Source of the DNA: JBCBTJ01 sp039818665
Lineage (GTDB): Bacteria; Pseudomonadota; Alphaproteobacteria; Caulobacterales; Hyphomonadaceae
Reading direction: 5' to 3'
DNA: 64,000 bases
Assembly (NCBI GenBank): GCA_039818665.1
Contig: JBCBTJ010000006.1
Coordinates: 1-64,000, forward strand
Both the position numbers and the translations under genes were made by a program. Below, piece by piece: positions 32,857 to 41,748 of this stretch; the stretch's first letter is position 1, and each line of letters starts with the position of its first letter. Below the pieces are notes generated by a model. That model saw only the letters and a program-made list of their open reading frames with translations. It made no database searches and was not told where the DNA came from.

Positions 32857-34782
32857 GATCACGCCGGCTTTCCGGCGCACGACGCCGTCTGTTTTGATCC
32901 CAACCCGGACGATGTCCAGGATCTCGCCTGCGGGCGCGTCGTCTGCGCGCACATCATCAGCCTCGTGAAGGTCCGGGTCGAAGGCGGTGCGCTTGTCCCA
33001 AATCAGATCGATGCCTGCCGACGCCAGCCGGTCGGTTCGATCCCGCCAGGCGCGCGCGGCGGCGGGCTCCTCCGCCGTCTCCGAAAGTAATTCAGACATA
33101 TGGCTGACGATCTCGTCGAGCGTATCGTCCGTAGGCGATCCCATGGCCCGCATTACCGTTTCGGGCGGGGCGAGTTGGGATGGCGCGGCGCTGAAGGGAA
33201 GTGCTGGAACGGCTGGAGGCGACGCCTCGATCAGCTCTGCTTCGACGGCCGGCGCAGGGGCGCCGCCCGCCGCGCTCAGCGCCGCCTTCAGATAGATCTC
33301 CATCATCGCGGGCCGGCCTTGATAGGTCGACAGCGCGTCTAAGGCCGCGGGCGACCAGCCGGCGAGCGCCAAGCGCGGGCGGGATTTCGCCGCGGCTTTC
33401 CAGGCGCGGCGTTTGGCCGGGCGAAGCTCGCCGAGATCCGCGAGCGCGGCGGCGAACGCGCCGAGGCCGAGCGCCGAAGCGGTCTCGCCCCGGTCGGCGG
33501 CCGCCGGCGGCTGCGGCACGATCAGCACGCGCGCATCGCCCTCCGCGCCGAAGCAGGCGGTGAGGCGCTGAGGATCCGCGCCGGGATGACCGTGAAACGC
33601 GGTTTGCGCGAGGTCGATCAGGTCGCGGGCGGCGGTATCGGCCGGGCGCGGCCGCCGTTCGATCGCCCTCAATCCGCCCCGACGCGGTTGGAACAGGGTG
33701 AAGACCAGCAGGGACAGATCGACGCCGACGGCGGCGATCAGCGCGATCAAATCGCGCCCTTGGAGAGCTGGCGGCGCGCGGCTGCGCGCGAGGAGCGCGC
33801 TTGCGCTCCAAAGCTCTTCAATGGCCCGGGCGACGCCTTCGGCGCCTTGGCTGTAGCGGATATCGGGCGTGTCGATCTGAAATTCGTGGTCGATTTCATC
33901 AGCGGCCGCATTGAGACGCTCGGCGAGCGCCGGATCGAAACAGGCGCTCTCGCGCTCCGCCGACAACGCGTCAGCTTCGGCGCGGAGGTTTCTCGCTAAG
34001 GCGCGCCCGCGCGAGGTCGCCGAAGTGGAGAGCGCCTCCGCGTCGGATCGAATGGCCCCATAGGCGGCGTCGAACGTTCGGCGGCCGGCGCTTTGCTCCG
34101 CGCCGAGCTCGCTAAGCCGCAAGCCGAGACGATCGAGCTGCTCTGTGGAGGGCTCGCGCCAATCGCGTTCAACAGCTCGCGCCAATCCGGCGATGGCCTC
34201 AGCGCTGCGGGCGCGGGCGCGCGACATCGGGCCCGGGCCGGGCGAGGAGGTGGCGCCGCACGTGCCGCCGTCTTCGATCTCCTGCCGGGCGCGCGCCTCA
34301 GACAGCATCGAAGCGTCGGCCATCAATGCGGCGGCCGTGTCCAGTCTCGCAGACATGTCGACGACGCCGCTGCGGGCGGTTTCGAGCGCGGCGCGCACCT
34401 CGCGCGCGGTCGTCTCCTGACCGGCGAGCAGGCTCCACCAAAACCCATAACCGAACCCGACCGACCAGAAGGCGAGCGCGCCATAGACCAGGACCGCCGC
34501 CGGCCAGTGGGCCCAGCGGCGCGGGCGCAAGGTCTCGCGCAGGGCGACGAACATGGCGATCGTCAAGGCGAAGACGAGAACGATCGTGGCGGCTGCGACG
34601 CCGGGGGCCGGGCCGGCCTCTCCCGCGGCCGTTGAGACGAAGCCGAGCATGCCGGCCAGGGTCGCTGTGAACGAAACACCGAGCAGCAGCGTGATCAGCA
34701 CGTTCAGCGGCAAGTCTTCAGCGAACGCCTCGACGCGTCCGCGCGCCCAGCCTATGACTCCGCTTCGGTCGCGCGCTGCCAT
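32836..34782 (-). CDS. Large membrane protein of unknown function, 648 aa
   Basis: I do not recognise the family. Start at ATG 34782, preceded by gggcggag; an in-frame start 75 bp upstream is possible. Three N-terminal membrane helices (PLNVLITLLLGVSFTATLAG, AATIVLVFALTIAMFVALRE, AVLVYGALAFWSVGFGYGFW) are followed by a long helical soluble region (about 150-330, with many Glu/Arg/Ala). A fourth membrane helix follows (LIALIAAVGVDLSLLVFTLF), then a cytoplasmic C-terminus. The architecture resembles a receptor or scaffold in which a coiled coil lies between membrane segments. Confidence 0.6.
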   Translation of the reverse strand: MAARDRSGVIGWARGRVEAFAEDLPLNVLITLLLGVSFTATLAGMLGFVSTAAGEAGPAPGVAAATIVLVFALTIAMFVALRETLRPRRWAHWPAAVLVYGALAFWSVGFGYGFWWSLLAGQETTAREVRAALETARSGVVDMSARLDTAAALMADASMLSEARARQEIEDGGTCGATSSPGPGPMSRARARSAEAIAGLARAVERDWREPSTEQLDRLGLRLSELGAEQSAGRRTFDAAYGAIRSDAEALSTSATSRGRALARNLRAEADALSAERESACFDPALAERLNAAADEIDHEFQIDTPDIRYSQGAEGVARAIEELWSASALLARSRAPPALQGRDLIALIAAVGVDLSLLVFTLFQPRRGGLRAIERRPRPADTAARDLIDLAQTAFHGHPGADPQRLTACFGAEGDARVLIVPQPPAAADRGETASALGLGAFAAALADLGELRPAKRRAWKAAAKSRPRLALAGWSPAALDALSTYQGRPAMMEIYLKAALSAAGGAPAPAVEAELIEASPPAVPALPFSAAPSQLAPPETVMRAMGSPTDDTLDEIVSHMSELLSETAEEPAAARAWRDRTDRLASAGIDLIWDKRTAFDPDLHEADDVRADDAPAGEILDIVRVGIKTDGVVRRKAGVILSAGDA

Positions 34783-34850
34783 GGTCGCTCCGCCCCTTTG
34801 GCGCATAGAAGCGTTCGGCGGAATGAGCGTCAACTTCAAGTGAGCGCGCG

Positions 34851-35297
34851 ATGTCAAACGAACCGATCTACATCATCTATGACGGCGACTGTCCGTTCTG
34901 CGCCAATTACATGGCGATGCTCCGATTGAGGCGGGCGGCGGGCGCCGTCACTTTGCTCAACTTAAGGGAGGATCATCCGGCGGTTCGAGAGGTCGTCGGC
35001 CGCGGGTTTGACCTCGATGAGGGCATGGCGGTCAAATCGGGCGAGCGGATTTATCATGGGGCGGACGCCGTTCATCAGATCGCGCTGATGACCAGTCCTG
35101 TCGGCGTGTTCAATCGCTTGTCGGCCTGGGTGTTCAAGCGTCCGCGGCTGACGCGCGCGCTGTATCCCGCGCTGCGGGCCTGCCGAAATCTCACGCTGAA
35201 GCTGCTTGGCCGTCCGCCCGCGAGCCAGGACTTGGCGGCGTTCGGCGGGCGCGGCGCCGACGATCAGCCGACGCGCCGTTCCACGCCTTCCCAATAA
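34851..35297 (+). CDS. DCC-family thiol-disulfide oxidoreductase-like protein
   Basis: A 148-aa DUF393 protein. The signature lies at the N-terminus: IYDGDCPFCANYMAML, with a CxxC pair preceded by DGD, in a thioredoxin-like fold. Near the end is a basic region (RACRNLTLKLLGRPP). The biochemical activity of DCC proteins is not well defined. It runs 34 bp into the convergent ligase gene. Confidence 0.87.
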   Translation: MSNEPIYIIYDGDCPFCANYMAMLRLRRAAGAVTLLNLREDHPAVREVVGRGFDLDEGMAVKSGERIYHGADAVHQIALMTSPVGVFNRLSAWVFKRPRLTRALYPALRACRNLTLKLLGRPPASQDLAAFGGRGADDQPTRRSTPSQ

Positions 35298-36832
35298 GGC
35301 TCGCGGAGGTCTTTGCGGAGGATCTTGCCCGACGGATTTCTGGGCAGCGCTTTGGCGTAGTCGACCGATTTCGGGCATTTGTAGCCGGCGATGCGCTCCT
35401 TGGCCCAGGCGATGATCTCCTCCGGGCTTGGATTGGCGTCCGGGTGCGGCACGATGATCGCTTTCACCGCCTCGCCCCATTTCTCATCCGGCACGCCGAT
35501 CACCGCCACATCGGCGACGCCAGGATGGCCGAAAATCGCGTTCTCAACCTCCGCCGGGTAAACATTCTCGCCGCCGGAGACGATCATGTCTTTCACGCGG
35601 TCATAGATGAAGAGGAAGCCGTCTTCGTCGAAATAGCCGGCGTCGCCGGTGTGGAAGAAGCCGTCTCGGATCGCTTCGGCCGTCGCCTCGGGGCGTTTCC
35701 AATAGCCCTTCATGACGAAATCAGACTTGATGACGATCTCGCCAACCTCGCCGACGCCGGTGGGGTTGCCGTCGCTGTCGACCGTGCGGACGATTGTTCC
35801 GGGATAGGGCACGCCGCAGGCGCGCAGTTTGCCCCAGGCCGGATCATGCGCTTCCGGCGGCAGAAAGGCGCCCCCGCCGACGGTCTCGGTGAGGCCGTAA
35901 AGCTGGGTGAAGCGGGCGTTCATGATCTCCTGAGCGGTCAACAATAAATCCTCGGCGATGGGCGAGGCGCCGTAGAAGACCTGCTTTAGATTGGAGAAAT
36001 CCGTGTTCCGCACCTCCGGGTGCTGGGTCAGCATCATGATCACCGCCGGCACCCAGAAGGCGTGGACGATCTTTTTCTCGGGAACGAGTTTGAGGATGAG
36101 GCCAGGATCGATTTCCCGGAGGATCACCGTCTCCGCGCCTTGTGCGAGGCCGAGCACGCCGACATTGACGCCCGCGACATGGAAGAGCGGCATGGCGTTC
36201 ATCACCGCCTCGCCCTCGCCATAGCTCGCCCAATCAAGCTCGCCGCCCTGTTTCATGAAGGCGCGATAATTGCCGTTGGTAAGCTGTACGCCCTTGGGCA
36301 GGCCTGTGGTGCCGGAGGTGTAGAGCTGTATGACGTCGTCATCATCCGCCGTGGGCAGGGCGGGATCCTCGGCCTTCTGGCTGTCGCGCCAGTCCTCGTA
36401 AGCCGGCCAATAGGCCGCCCCGCCGTCGATGGCGATGATCAGTTTAAGGTTCGGAAGGTCGTCCTTGATCGCTTCGAAAGCATCGTAAAACTCGGCGGCG
36501 ACAAATAGAACGCTCGCTTCAGCGTCGGAGATGATGAACTGCATTTCCGGCGGGGCGAGGCGGTTGTTGACGGCGGCCATGACAGCGCGCGCTTTCGCGC
36601 AGCCCATGAGCATTTCATAATAGACGTCGAGGTTTTTGCCGAGATAGGCGACCCGGTCGTTCGGGCCGACGCCGGCGGCGATCAGGCCGTTGGCCACCTT
36701 GCTCGCGCGCGCGTCGAGTTCGGCGAAACTGGTCGTGCGCCCCTCAAACCAAAGCGCCGTCGCATCCGGCCGCGTTTTCGCTTGGACCCGCGGAATGTCC
36801 GCCAGATGCGGCATAGCGTCGACGTCGATCAT
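35264..36832 (-). CDS. Acyl-CoA ligase (AMP-forming, long-chain type)
   Basis: A 522-aa ANL-superfamily enzyme that activates a fatty or other carboxylic acid with ATP and CoA. P-loop: YTSGTTGLPKGVQLTNGN. Further motifs are LTQHPEVRNTD, QLYGLTETVGGG, the hinge WGYFDEDGFLFIYDRVKDMI-like segment (GDAGYFDEDGFLFIYD, then RVKDMIVSGGENVYP), and the catalytic Lys in ALPRNPSGKILRKDLR. The start at 36832 follows gagagagga. A second ligase is at 47551. The substrate is not determined. Confidence 0.93.
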   Translation of the reverse strand: MIDVDAMPHLADIPRVQAKTRPDATALWFEGRTTSFAELDARASKVANGLIAAGVGPNDRVAYLGKNLDVYYEMLMGCAKARAVMAAVNNRLAPPEMQFIISDAEASVLFVAAEFYDAFEAIKDDLPNLKLIIAIDGGAAYWPAYEDWRDSQKAEDPALPTADDDDVIQLYTSGTTGLPKGVQLTNGNYRAFMKQGGELDWASYGEGEAVMNAMPLFHVAGVNVGVLGLAQGAETVILREIDPGLILKLVPEKKIVHAFWVPAVIMMLTQHPEVRNTDFSNLKQVFYGASPIAEDLLLTAQEIMNARFTQLYGLTETVGGGAFLPPEAHDPAWGKLRACGVPYPGTIVRTVDSDGNPTGVGEVGEIVIKSDFVMKGYWKRPEATAEAIRDGFFHTGDAGYFDEDGFLFIYDRVKDMIVSGGENVYPAEVENAIFGHPGVADVAVIGVPDEKWGEAVKAIIVPHPDANPSPEEIIAWAKERIAGYKCPKSVDYAKALPRNPSGKILRKDLREPYWEGVERRVG

Positions 36833-36970
36833 GCGGATCCTCTCTCTGCAGCTTCTGCTTGGCCGTCCTTTTTGTTTTAGCGCCTCGAGGCGAGACGGAA
36901 ACCGTTTCATTCTGATCGCGGCTCGCATTAACGTTCTGAGTCGACACCGGACGGGGCTGGGAACGACTTC

Positions 36971-37918
36971 ATGGCGGATGCGCGCACGATCATCTTACAT
37001 CACTACGACTCCTCGCCCTTTTCCGAGAAGATCCGCCTCGCCCTCCGCATCAAGAATCTCGCTTGGGCGAGCGTCGAGATTCCCGTGATCATGCCGAAGC
37101 CTGATGTCACCTGTCTGACCGGCGGTTATCGCCGAACCCCGGTCATGCAGATCGGCGCGGATATTTACTGCGACACCTCGCTGATCCTACGCGAACTGGA
37201 CCAGCGGTTTCCGCTCGTGCCGCTTGCGCTGCCGGGACACGAAGGCATCGGCGCGATGGCGGGCGCCTGGGCGGACCGGGTTTGGTTCCAAGTCAGCGTC
37301 GGCGTGATTTTCGGCGCGATCGGCGATGCGGTGCCGGACGATTTTAAGAAAGACCGCGAAGCCCTGTCGGGCCGGCCCTTCGACACTGAGGCCATGAAAG
37401 CCGCCGCGCCGATGCTGCGCGACCAGTGGCGCGGCCATCTCATGTGGATCGAAGACCGCCTCGCCGGCGGGCGCGGCGCGGGCGCCGGGGCCTATCTCAT
37501 CGGCCATAAGCCCGGCCTCGCAGACGTGCAGGCGCATATGAACATCTGGTTCGTGCGCCAGGCGCTCACGGATTTCGTGGATTCCTGTTTTGAGGAAGCG
37601 CCGCTGACGAAAGCCTGGTTCGATCGGCTTGGCGAGGAGGAAGGTCAGACGCCGGAGCCGCTGGCGTCGGGCGAGGCGGTGGAGATCGCCCGCGCCGCCG
37701 GGCCGCGCCTCGCTATGGCCGTGGTCCGCGCAGAGTCACAGGATCTCGGCCCCGGCGACCGCGTCGCCGTGGCGCCGGACGATTACGGCCAGGATTGGGT
37801 GGCGGGCGATTTGGTGCATGCTGACGAATATCGCGTGACCGTCAGGCGGCGCGACGAGCGCGCGGAGACGATCAATGTCCACTTTCCGCGAGCAGGCTAT
37901 CTCGTGCGCAGAGTATAG
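36971..37918 (+). CDS. Glutathione S-transferase family protein with C-terminal domain
   Basis: A 315-aa protein with an N-terminal thioredoxin-like domain, IILHHYDSSPFSEKIRLALRI (Ser rather than Cys at the active position). GGYRRTPVMQIGADIYCDTSLILRELDQRF holds the cis-Pro and GSH-contact segment. The C-terminal helical domain (LIGHKPGLADVQAHMNIWFV) follows. The last 80 residues (DLGPGDRVAVAPDDYGQDWVAGDLVHADEYRVTVRRRDE) look like a separate small beta domain, not usual in GSTs. Confidence 0.88.
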   Translation: MADARTIILHHYDSSPFSEKIRLALRIKNLAWASVEIPVIMPKPDVTCLTGGYRRTPVMQIGADIYCDTSLILRELDQRFPLVPLALPGHEGIGAMAGAWADRVWFQVSVGVIFGAIGDAVPDDFKKDREALSGRPFDTEAMKAAAPMLRDQWRGHLMWIEDRLAGGRGAGAGAYLIGHKPGLADVQAHMNIWFVRQALTDFVDSCFEEAPLTKAWFDRLGEEEGQTPEPLASGEAVEIARAAGPRLAMAVVRAESQDLGPGDRVAVAPDDYGQDWVAGDLVHADEYRVTVRRRDERAETINVHFPRAGYLVRRV

Positions 37919-37926
37919 CGCGGCCG

Positions 37927-38547
37927 TTACGTCTTCTTTTTCTTCTTACCTTTTTTGGCGTCTTTCTTCTTCGACTTTTCGGCTTTCGCTTTGGTCGTTT
38001 TCTGGGTTTTCGCTTTAGCTTTCGGGCGCTCTTTGTCTTTCGCCTTTACCTTCTTTTTCTCGCCCGTTTCGTCATCAGCCTCCAATTGGAGAATCTCGCG
38101 ATCGGACGCATCGGCCAGCACAGCGAGGATGGAGAGAAACGAAGCGCGCCGGTTCTTCGGCAGTGCGCTGAGCAATTGGTCGTCCGCATCCGACACAGCG
38201 GGCGCGGCGGTTTTCAGCGCCGCGCGCCCTTCCGACGTCAACCAAACCGACTTCGCCCGCAAATCCGACGTCGACTCTTTGCGGAGCAACAGGCCGCCCT
38301 TTTCCATCCGCGCGACCATGTCGGCGAGCGTCGACCGGTCGATCCCGGTCGCGTCGACAAGTTGGCTCTGACTTGTGCCTTCGGCCTCGGCGACTGCGGC
38401 GAGCACGGCGAACTGGCGAAGCGTCACGCCGGCCGCTTTCAACGCGTCGGCAGACTGATTGGCGGCGAATTGCTGGGCCCGATGCAGCAGATGGCTGGGA
38501 GAGGCGTTCAGCATGAAGACGGCGGCCTTCGTTTTTGTGTCGGTCAT
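37927..38547 (-). CDS. MarR-type regulator with histone-like lysine-rich tail
   Basis: A 206-aa protein. The winged-helix MarR core (about 20-140) has VTLRQFAVLAAVAEAEGTSQSQLVDATGIDRSTLADMVARMEKGGLLLR and the wing KSVWLTSEGRAAL. It is followed by about 55 residues rich in Lys/Ala/Glu (KAKDKERPKAKAKTQKTTK, then SKKKDAKKGKKKKKT) like bacterial histone H1-like proteins. Such a tail would add non-specific DNA affinity. The start follows ggaagg. A divergent NUDIX gene and an inverted repeat lie upstream. Confidence 0.88.
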   Translation of the reverse strand: MTDTKTKAAVFMLNASPSHLLHRAQQFAANQSADALKAAGVTLRQFAVLAAVAEAEGTSQSQLVDATGIDRSTLADMVARMEKGGLLLRKESTSDLRAKSVWLTSEGRAALKTAAPAVSDADDQLLSALPKNRRASFLSILAVLADASDREILQLEADDETGEKKKVKAKDKERPKAKAKTQKTTKAKAEKSKKKDAKKGKKKKKT

Positions 38548-38619
38548 TCGTCAGCCCTTCCTTTCCGCCATGGTCCGTTTAGAACTCTACAGCGGCGATC
38601 CCTCGGCCGCGACTAGTCC

Positions 38620-38651
38620 GGAGAACCGTGTGCGGATCAACCCGGTTCTCC
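38620..38651. promoter_or_regulatory. Inverted repeat in a divergent promoter region
   Basis: A 9-bp perfect arm pair (ggagaaccg at 38620-38628 with cggttctcc at 38643-38651) separated by 14 nt. It lies about 73 bp upstream of the MarR gene start and 25 bp upstream of the NUDIX start. It could be an operator for the MarR protein or another regulator; this is inference. Confidence 0.35.
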
Positions 38652-38676
38652 AATAACGCGATTGAATAAAACAAAG

Positions 38677-39213
38677 ATGACAGATCCGCTTGCGCCGTCT
38701 TTCAGTCTGTCTGTTCCGAAGGGAGACGATCGCCATCGCCGGGTCTGCGATCATTGCGCGTTCGTCGATTACATAAACCCGAAAATCGTCGCGGGCTCGG
38801 TGGTCGTCTCAGACGATAAGATCCTTCTGTGCCGCAGAGCGATCGAACCGCGCCTCGGCTACTGGACCCTGCCGGCCGGCTTCATGGAGGAGGGTGAATC
38901 CGTGGAAGAAGCCGCCGCGCGGGAGGCCGTCGAGGAGGCGAACGCCGCCATCGAGATCGAACGGATCCTCGCCGTCTACTCCGTGCCCCGGATCAGCCAG
39001 GTCCAAGTGATGTTCCGGGCCCGGCTCGCCTCCGGCGTTTCGCCGGGGCCGGAGAGCACCGAGGTGGGCCTCTATGACTGGGCCGACATCCCGTGGCGCG
39101 AGCTCGCATTCCCGACGGTCGTCTGGGCGCTGACGCACTATGCCGAAACGCGCGAGCGGGATGATTTCGCCCCCTTCGTCAACCCGCCGGGCACGGAGGG
39201 TTTGACCCGATAG
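38677..39213 (+). CDS. NUDIX hydrolase with zinc-ribbon N-terminus
   Basis: A 178-aa protein starting at ATG 38677; a TTG 15 bp upstream is the alternative start, and neither has a clear ribosome-binding site. The Nudix box is present: GFMEEGESVEEAAAREAVEEAN. An N-terminal CDHC (residues about 24-27) is a two-cysteine zinc knuckle as in some ADP-ribose/NADH pyrophosphatase-related proteins. It hydrolyses a nucleoside diphosphate linked substrate. The late PWRELAFPTVVWALTHY segment is typical of the group. Confidence 0.85.
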   Translation: MTDPLAPSFSLSVPKGDDRHRRVCDHCAFVDYINPKIVAGSVVVSDDKILLCRRAIEPRLGYWTLPAGFMEEGESVEEAAAREAVEEANAAIEIERILAVYSVPRISQVQVMFRARLASGVSPGPESTEVGLYDWADIPWRELAFPTVVWALTHYAETRERDDFAPFVNPPGTEGLTR

Positions 39214-39344
39214 CCACAGTCCCCGCCGAATGATCGGCAGGCCATGGTCCAACGGCCGAAACAACGCTAGGGGGAAGGGCCTGATCGGCACGCATTTTCA
39301 GCTTGGGCGCCGGTTCAGACATTGGCGTGAGGGGAGAATAGATC

Positions 39345-40460
39345 ATGCGAGCGTTCGCCGCGGCGGTAATGAGCTTGGGCCTGATGACCGGTTTCGCAGT
39401 CGCGGAGGAAGCGACGCCGGACGCGGTTGATCAGTATCGTGCGTTTCTAAAAGACTTCCGAGAAGAAAACCTCGTTCTCAGTTTCTCCGTCGCCGTCGTG
39501 AAGGATGGCGAGATCGTCATGGTTGAGAGCCTTGGCTGGCAGGACCACGACGCCGAAGAACCGACCACGCCTGAGACCTCGTACCTTGTCGCTTCGATCA
39601 CGAAGACCTTCACCGCGGCCACGCTGCTCGCCATGGAGGCCGACGGTCACATCGATCTCGACGCTGACTTTACCAGCCTCAGCGACTGGGACGAGCGGTG
39701 CGAGTGGTTGACGACGGTGGGAATCATTTTCGGCGGCGGCGTGCTCGACGATGGACGTGTCATCGAGGCGCCGAGGTGCGATACGCCGATCAGCCTGCGC
39801 AACGTCCTCCAGCACCGCGTGCAGGGCGAGCCGGGCACATCCTTTTTCTACAATCCTGTCGTCTTCGGCCGCCTGTCGAATTGGGTCGAGGAGAACACCG
39901 ACCGGTCATGGCGCGATTGGATGCGCCACTATGTCTTCGAACCGGCGGGGCTCGACAAGGCGGCGGCGGGTTGGCGCGACGCCGATGGCGCGGCGGCGTT
40001 GACGCATCTTGCGCCGCCCTTTCGGCATGCGCCTGAACAATCCGACGGGCTGGCGCCGTCGGTCCTGCCGAATCCGGAACTCAATGCGAGCTCCGGCGTG
40101 ATCGCAAGCGTGCTGGACCTCGCTCAGTATTCGACCGCGCTGGACGACGGCAGGATCCTGTCGCCGGAACTGCGCGAGTTCATGTGGACGCCCGCCACCG
40201 ACGTCGACGGCGCGCCGGCGCCGCACGCCTATGGCTGGTACGTCCAGGACTGGGAGGGCCATCGCTTGGTATGGCACGGCGGCTGGTGGCCGGACGCCTA
40301 TGCCGGCCTGCTGTTGAAGGCGCCGGACGATGGCTGGGCCCTGATCGCACTCGGCAACACCGATGGGATCCGCCGGGAGATCGGCAATCTAACAGATGCG
40401 AGAATCCAAGACTCGCCGATCGCGGCGAAGTTTTTGGAACTGTTCGTCGCCGGCGAATAA
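39345..40460 (+). CDS. Serine hydrolase of the beta-lactamase family, exported
   Basis: The 371-aa product has a signal peptide (RAFAAAVMSLGLMTGFAVAEE) and a penicillin-binding-protein/class C-like fold. The nucleophile motif SxxK is SITK in SYLVASITKTFTAATLLAME. The second motif region is FFYNPVVFGRLSNWVEE (a YNP in place of YSN). The third is HGG in LVWHGGWWPDAYAGLLLKAP. These variants fit esterase or peptidase members rather than antibiotic-resistance enzymes. The leader upstream is short and no operon partner is evident. Confidence 0.87.
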   Translation: MRAFAAAVMSLGLMTGFAVAEEATPDAVDQYRAFLKDFREENLVLSFSVAVVKDGEIVMVESLGWQDHDAEEPTTPETSYLVASITKTFTAATLLAMEADGHIDLDADFTSLSDWDERCEWLTTVGIIFGGGVLDDGRVIEAPRCDTPISLRNVLQHRVQGEPGTSFFYNPVVFGRLSNWVEENTDRSWRDWMRHYVFEPAGLDKAAAGWRDADGAAALTHLAPPFRHAPEQSDGLAPSVLPNPELNASSGVIASVLDLAQYSTALDDGRILSPELREFMWTPATDVDGAPAPHAYGWYVQDWEGHRLVWHGGWWPDAYAGLLLKAPDDGWALIALGNTDGIRREIGNLTDARIQDSPIAAKFLELFVAGE

Positions 40461-40504
40461 GCGTAGCGGCGCCCGCGTTCGGGCGAGGGAACGCTTGCTG
40501 GTTG

Positions 40505-41236
40505 TTAGGTTTCGGCGGGCGTTTGCCCCGGCGTGCGTAGATGCTTCAGCGTGTACGGCGTGTTGGCGGCGGCGAAGAGGAACACGATCACCATGTTCCC
40601 GAACTTCCAGTTGGCCCAAACCGCCTCGGCGTCTTTTTGACCAAACTCTAGGCCGAACATGGAGTAAGGTGCGGTCGGCGCCAGCGTGAGGCCGGCGAAG
40701 ATCAAGGGGCTCTCAGGCAGCGGGGCGAAGGTGCGCCAGAGATACTCGTTCCACAGGGCCATCACGATGAACAGGACGCCCCACCGAATGGCGAGCTGGT
40801 TCCAGGCGAAGTCCGGCAAGTCGAACACGGTCTTGAACATCTCTTTCCAAATGTTCCGCCCGAGGAGGAAACCGCCGAAAACGAGAGCGGCGAGGAAGAG
40901 GTTTTGAATGGTCGGCTTGATATAGAGGAAGCTCTTGTCTTGAAGGACGATGCCCAGCGTTCCGAACCCGCCGACGATCAGCGACGAGATGATCAGGAAA
41001 GGCGGGATCGGCTCGTTCCGCTTCAGCTTCAAGCCCACCACCGCCGCCGTGGCGATGATCAATATGCCGGTCGCCCAATAGAGCGCGGTCTCCTTCGAGA
41101 ACAGGCCCGTCTCGGGCCCGGCGATCCGAAGCGCGTTGTAGCAGATAATGAAGCCTACGACGGGGATCAGATCGTTCCAGATCTGCCCGGCTTTGTCGGC
41201 GGCCACGGCGGTGTCGGAAGGCTTTTGTTCGGTCAT
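40505..41236 (-). CDS. Septation protein A / IspZ-like membrane protein
   Basis: A 243-aa protein with five to six membrane helices (DLIPVVGFIICYNALRI, ALYWATGILIIATAAVVGLKL, FLIISSLIVGGFGTLGIVL, NLFLAALVFGGFLLGRN, IRWGVLFIVMALWNEYLW, FGNMVIVFLFAAAN). It matches the YciB/IspZ intracellular septation family, for which YciB has a role in cell envelope synthesis. It lacks the start of some family members but has the expected ISxxW-type residues (WNQLAIRWGVLFIVMALWNE). Confidence 0.85.
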   Translation of the reverse strand: MTEQKPSDTAVAADKAGQIWNDLIPVVGFIICYNALRIAGPETGLFSKETALYWATGILIIATAAVVGLKLKRNEPIPPFLIISSLIVGGFGTLGIVLQDKSFLYIKPTIQNLFLAALVFGGFLLGRNIWKEMFKTVFDLPDFAWNQLAIRWGVLFIVMALWNEYLWRTFAPLPESPLIFAGLTLAPTAPYSMFGLEFGQKDAEAVWANWKFGNMVIVFLFAAANTPYTLKHLRTPGQTPAET

Positions 41237-41278
41237 GCGTCTCTTACGCGGCCGCCGGCCGTTTGGACCAGCGATGCG

Positions 41279-41701
41279 CTAGCAATCGCCGGTGCGTTCG
41301 GACACGAACGTCGCGTCCATCGTAACGTCCATGCCGTTCATCGAGGCGGCCATGTTCATCGTGCCGGAGCCTGAGCGGCGATCGGCGGCGAGATTGTAGT
41401 CTCCGGTCCCCGTCATCGACATCGGCCCGGCCGCGCAAGTGACGGTGAAGCTCGCAGACGTTGCGGTCGTCGACACATCGCCGACCGTGCACTCGGTATC
41501 TTCGGCCATGAGCGATTCCGGATCAAACGTCGCCTCCTCCGGCGTGATGCATTCGCTGTCGGTGCGCGTCCGCGTGCCGCCGATGGACATCGTCGTCGTG
41601 GTCGTCGTGGTCCACATGCCGGGCTCGAGGGAGGGGACCTCTTGCGCGATGGCGGGCGCGGCGAACAGCGCGGCGGCGGCGAGTGCGGCGAAAGTCTTCA
41701 T
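41279..41701 (-). CDS. DUF3617-like secreted protein, 140 aa
   Basis: Signal peptide KTFAALAAAALFAAPAIAQ followed by EVPSLEPGMWTTTTTTTMSI and cysteines in ECITPEEATF, ECTVGD, VTCAAG and the C-terminal TGDC. This is the DUF3617 pattern of periplasmic proteins with a conserved disulfide-forming beta domain (GxWxxxxxxM start). The function is not known. The start at 41701 removes a 33-codon upstream extension that has no signal peptide. Confidence 0.85.
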   Translation of the reverse strand: MKTFAALAAAALFAAPAIAQEVPSLEPGMWTTTTTTTMSIGGTRTRTDSECITPEEATFDPESLMAEDTECTVGDVSTTATSASFTVTCAAGPMSMTGTGDYNLAADRRSGSGTMNMAASMNGMDVTMDATFVSERTGDC

Positions 41702-41748
41702 GGCGTCGTCTCCCAAAATATCGCGGGACCTTAGGCCAATTCGGGGCT

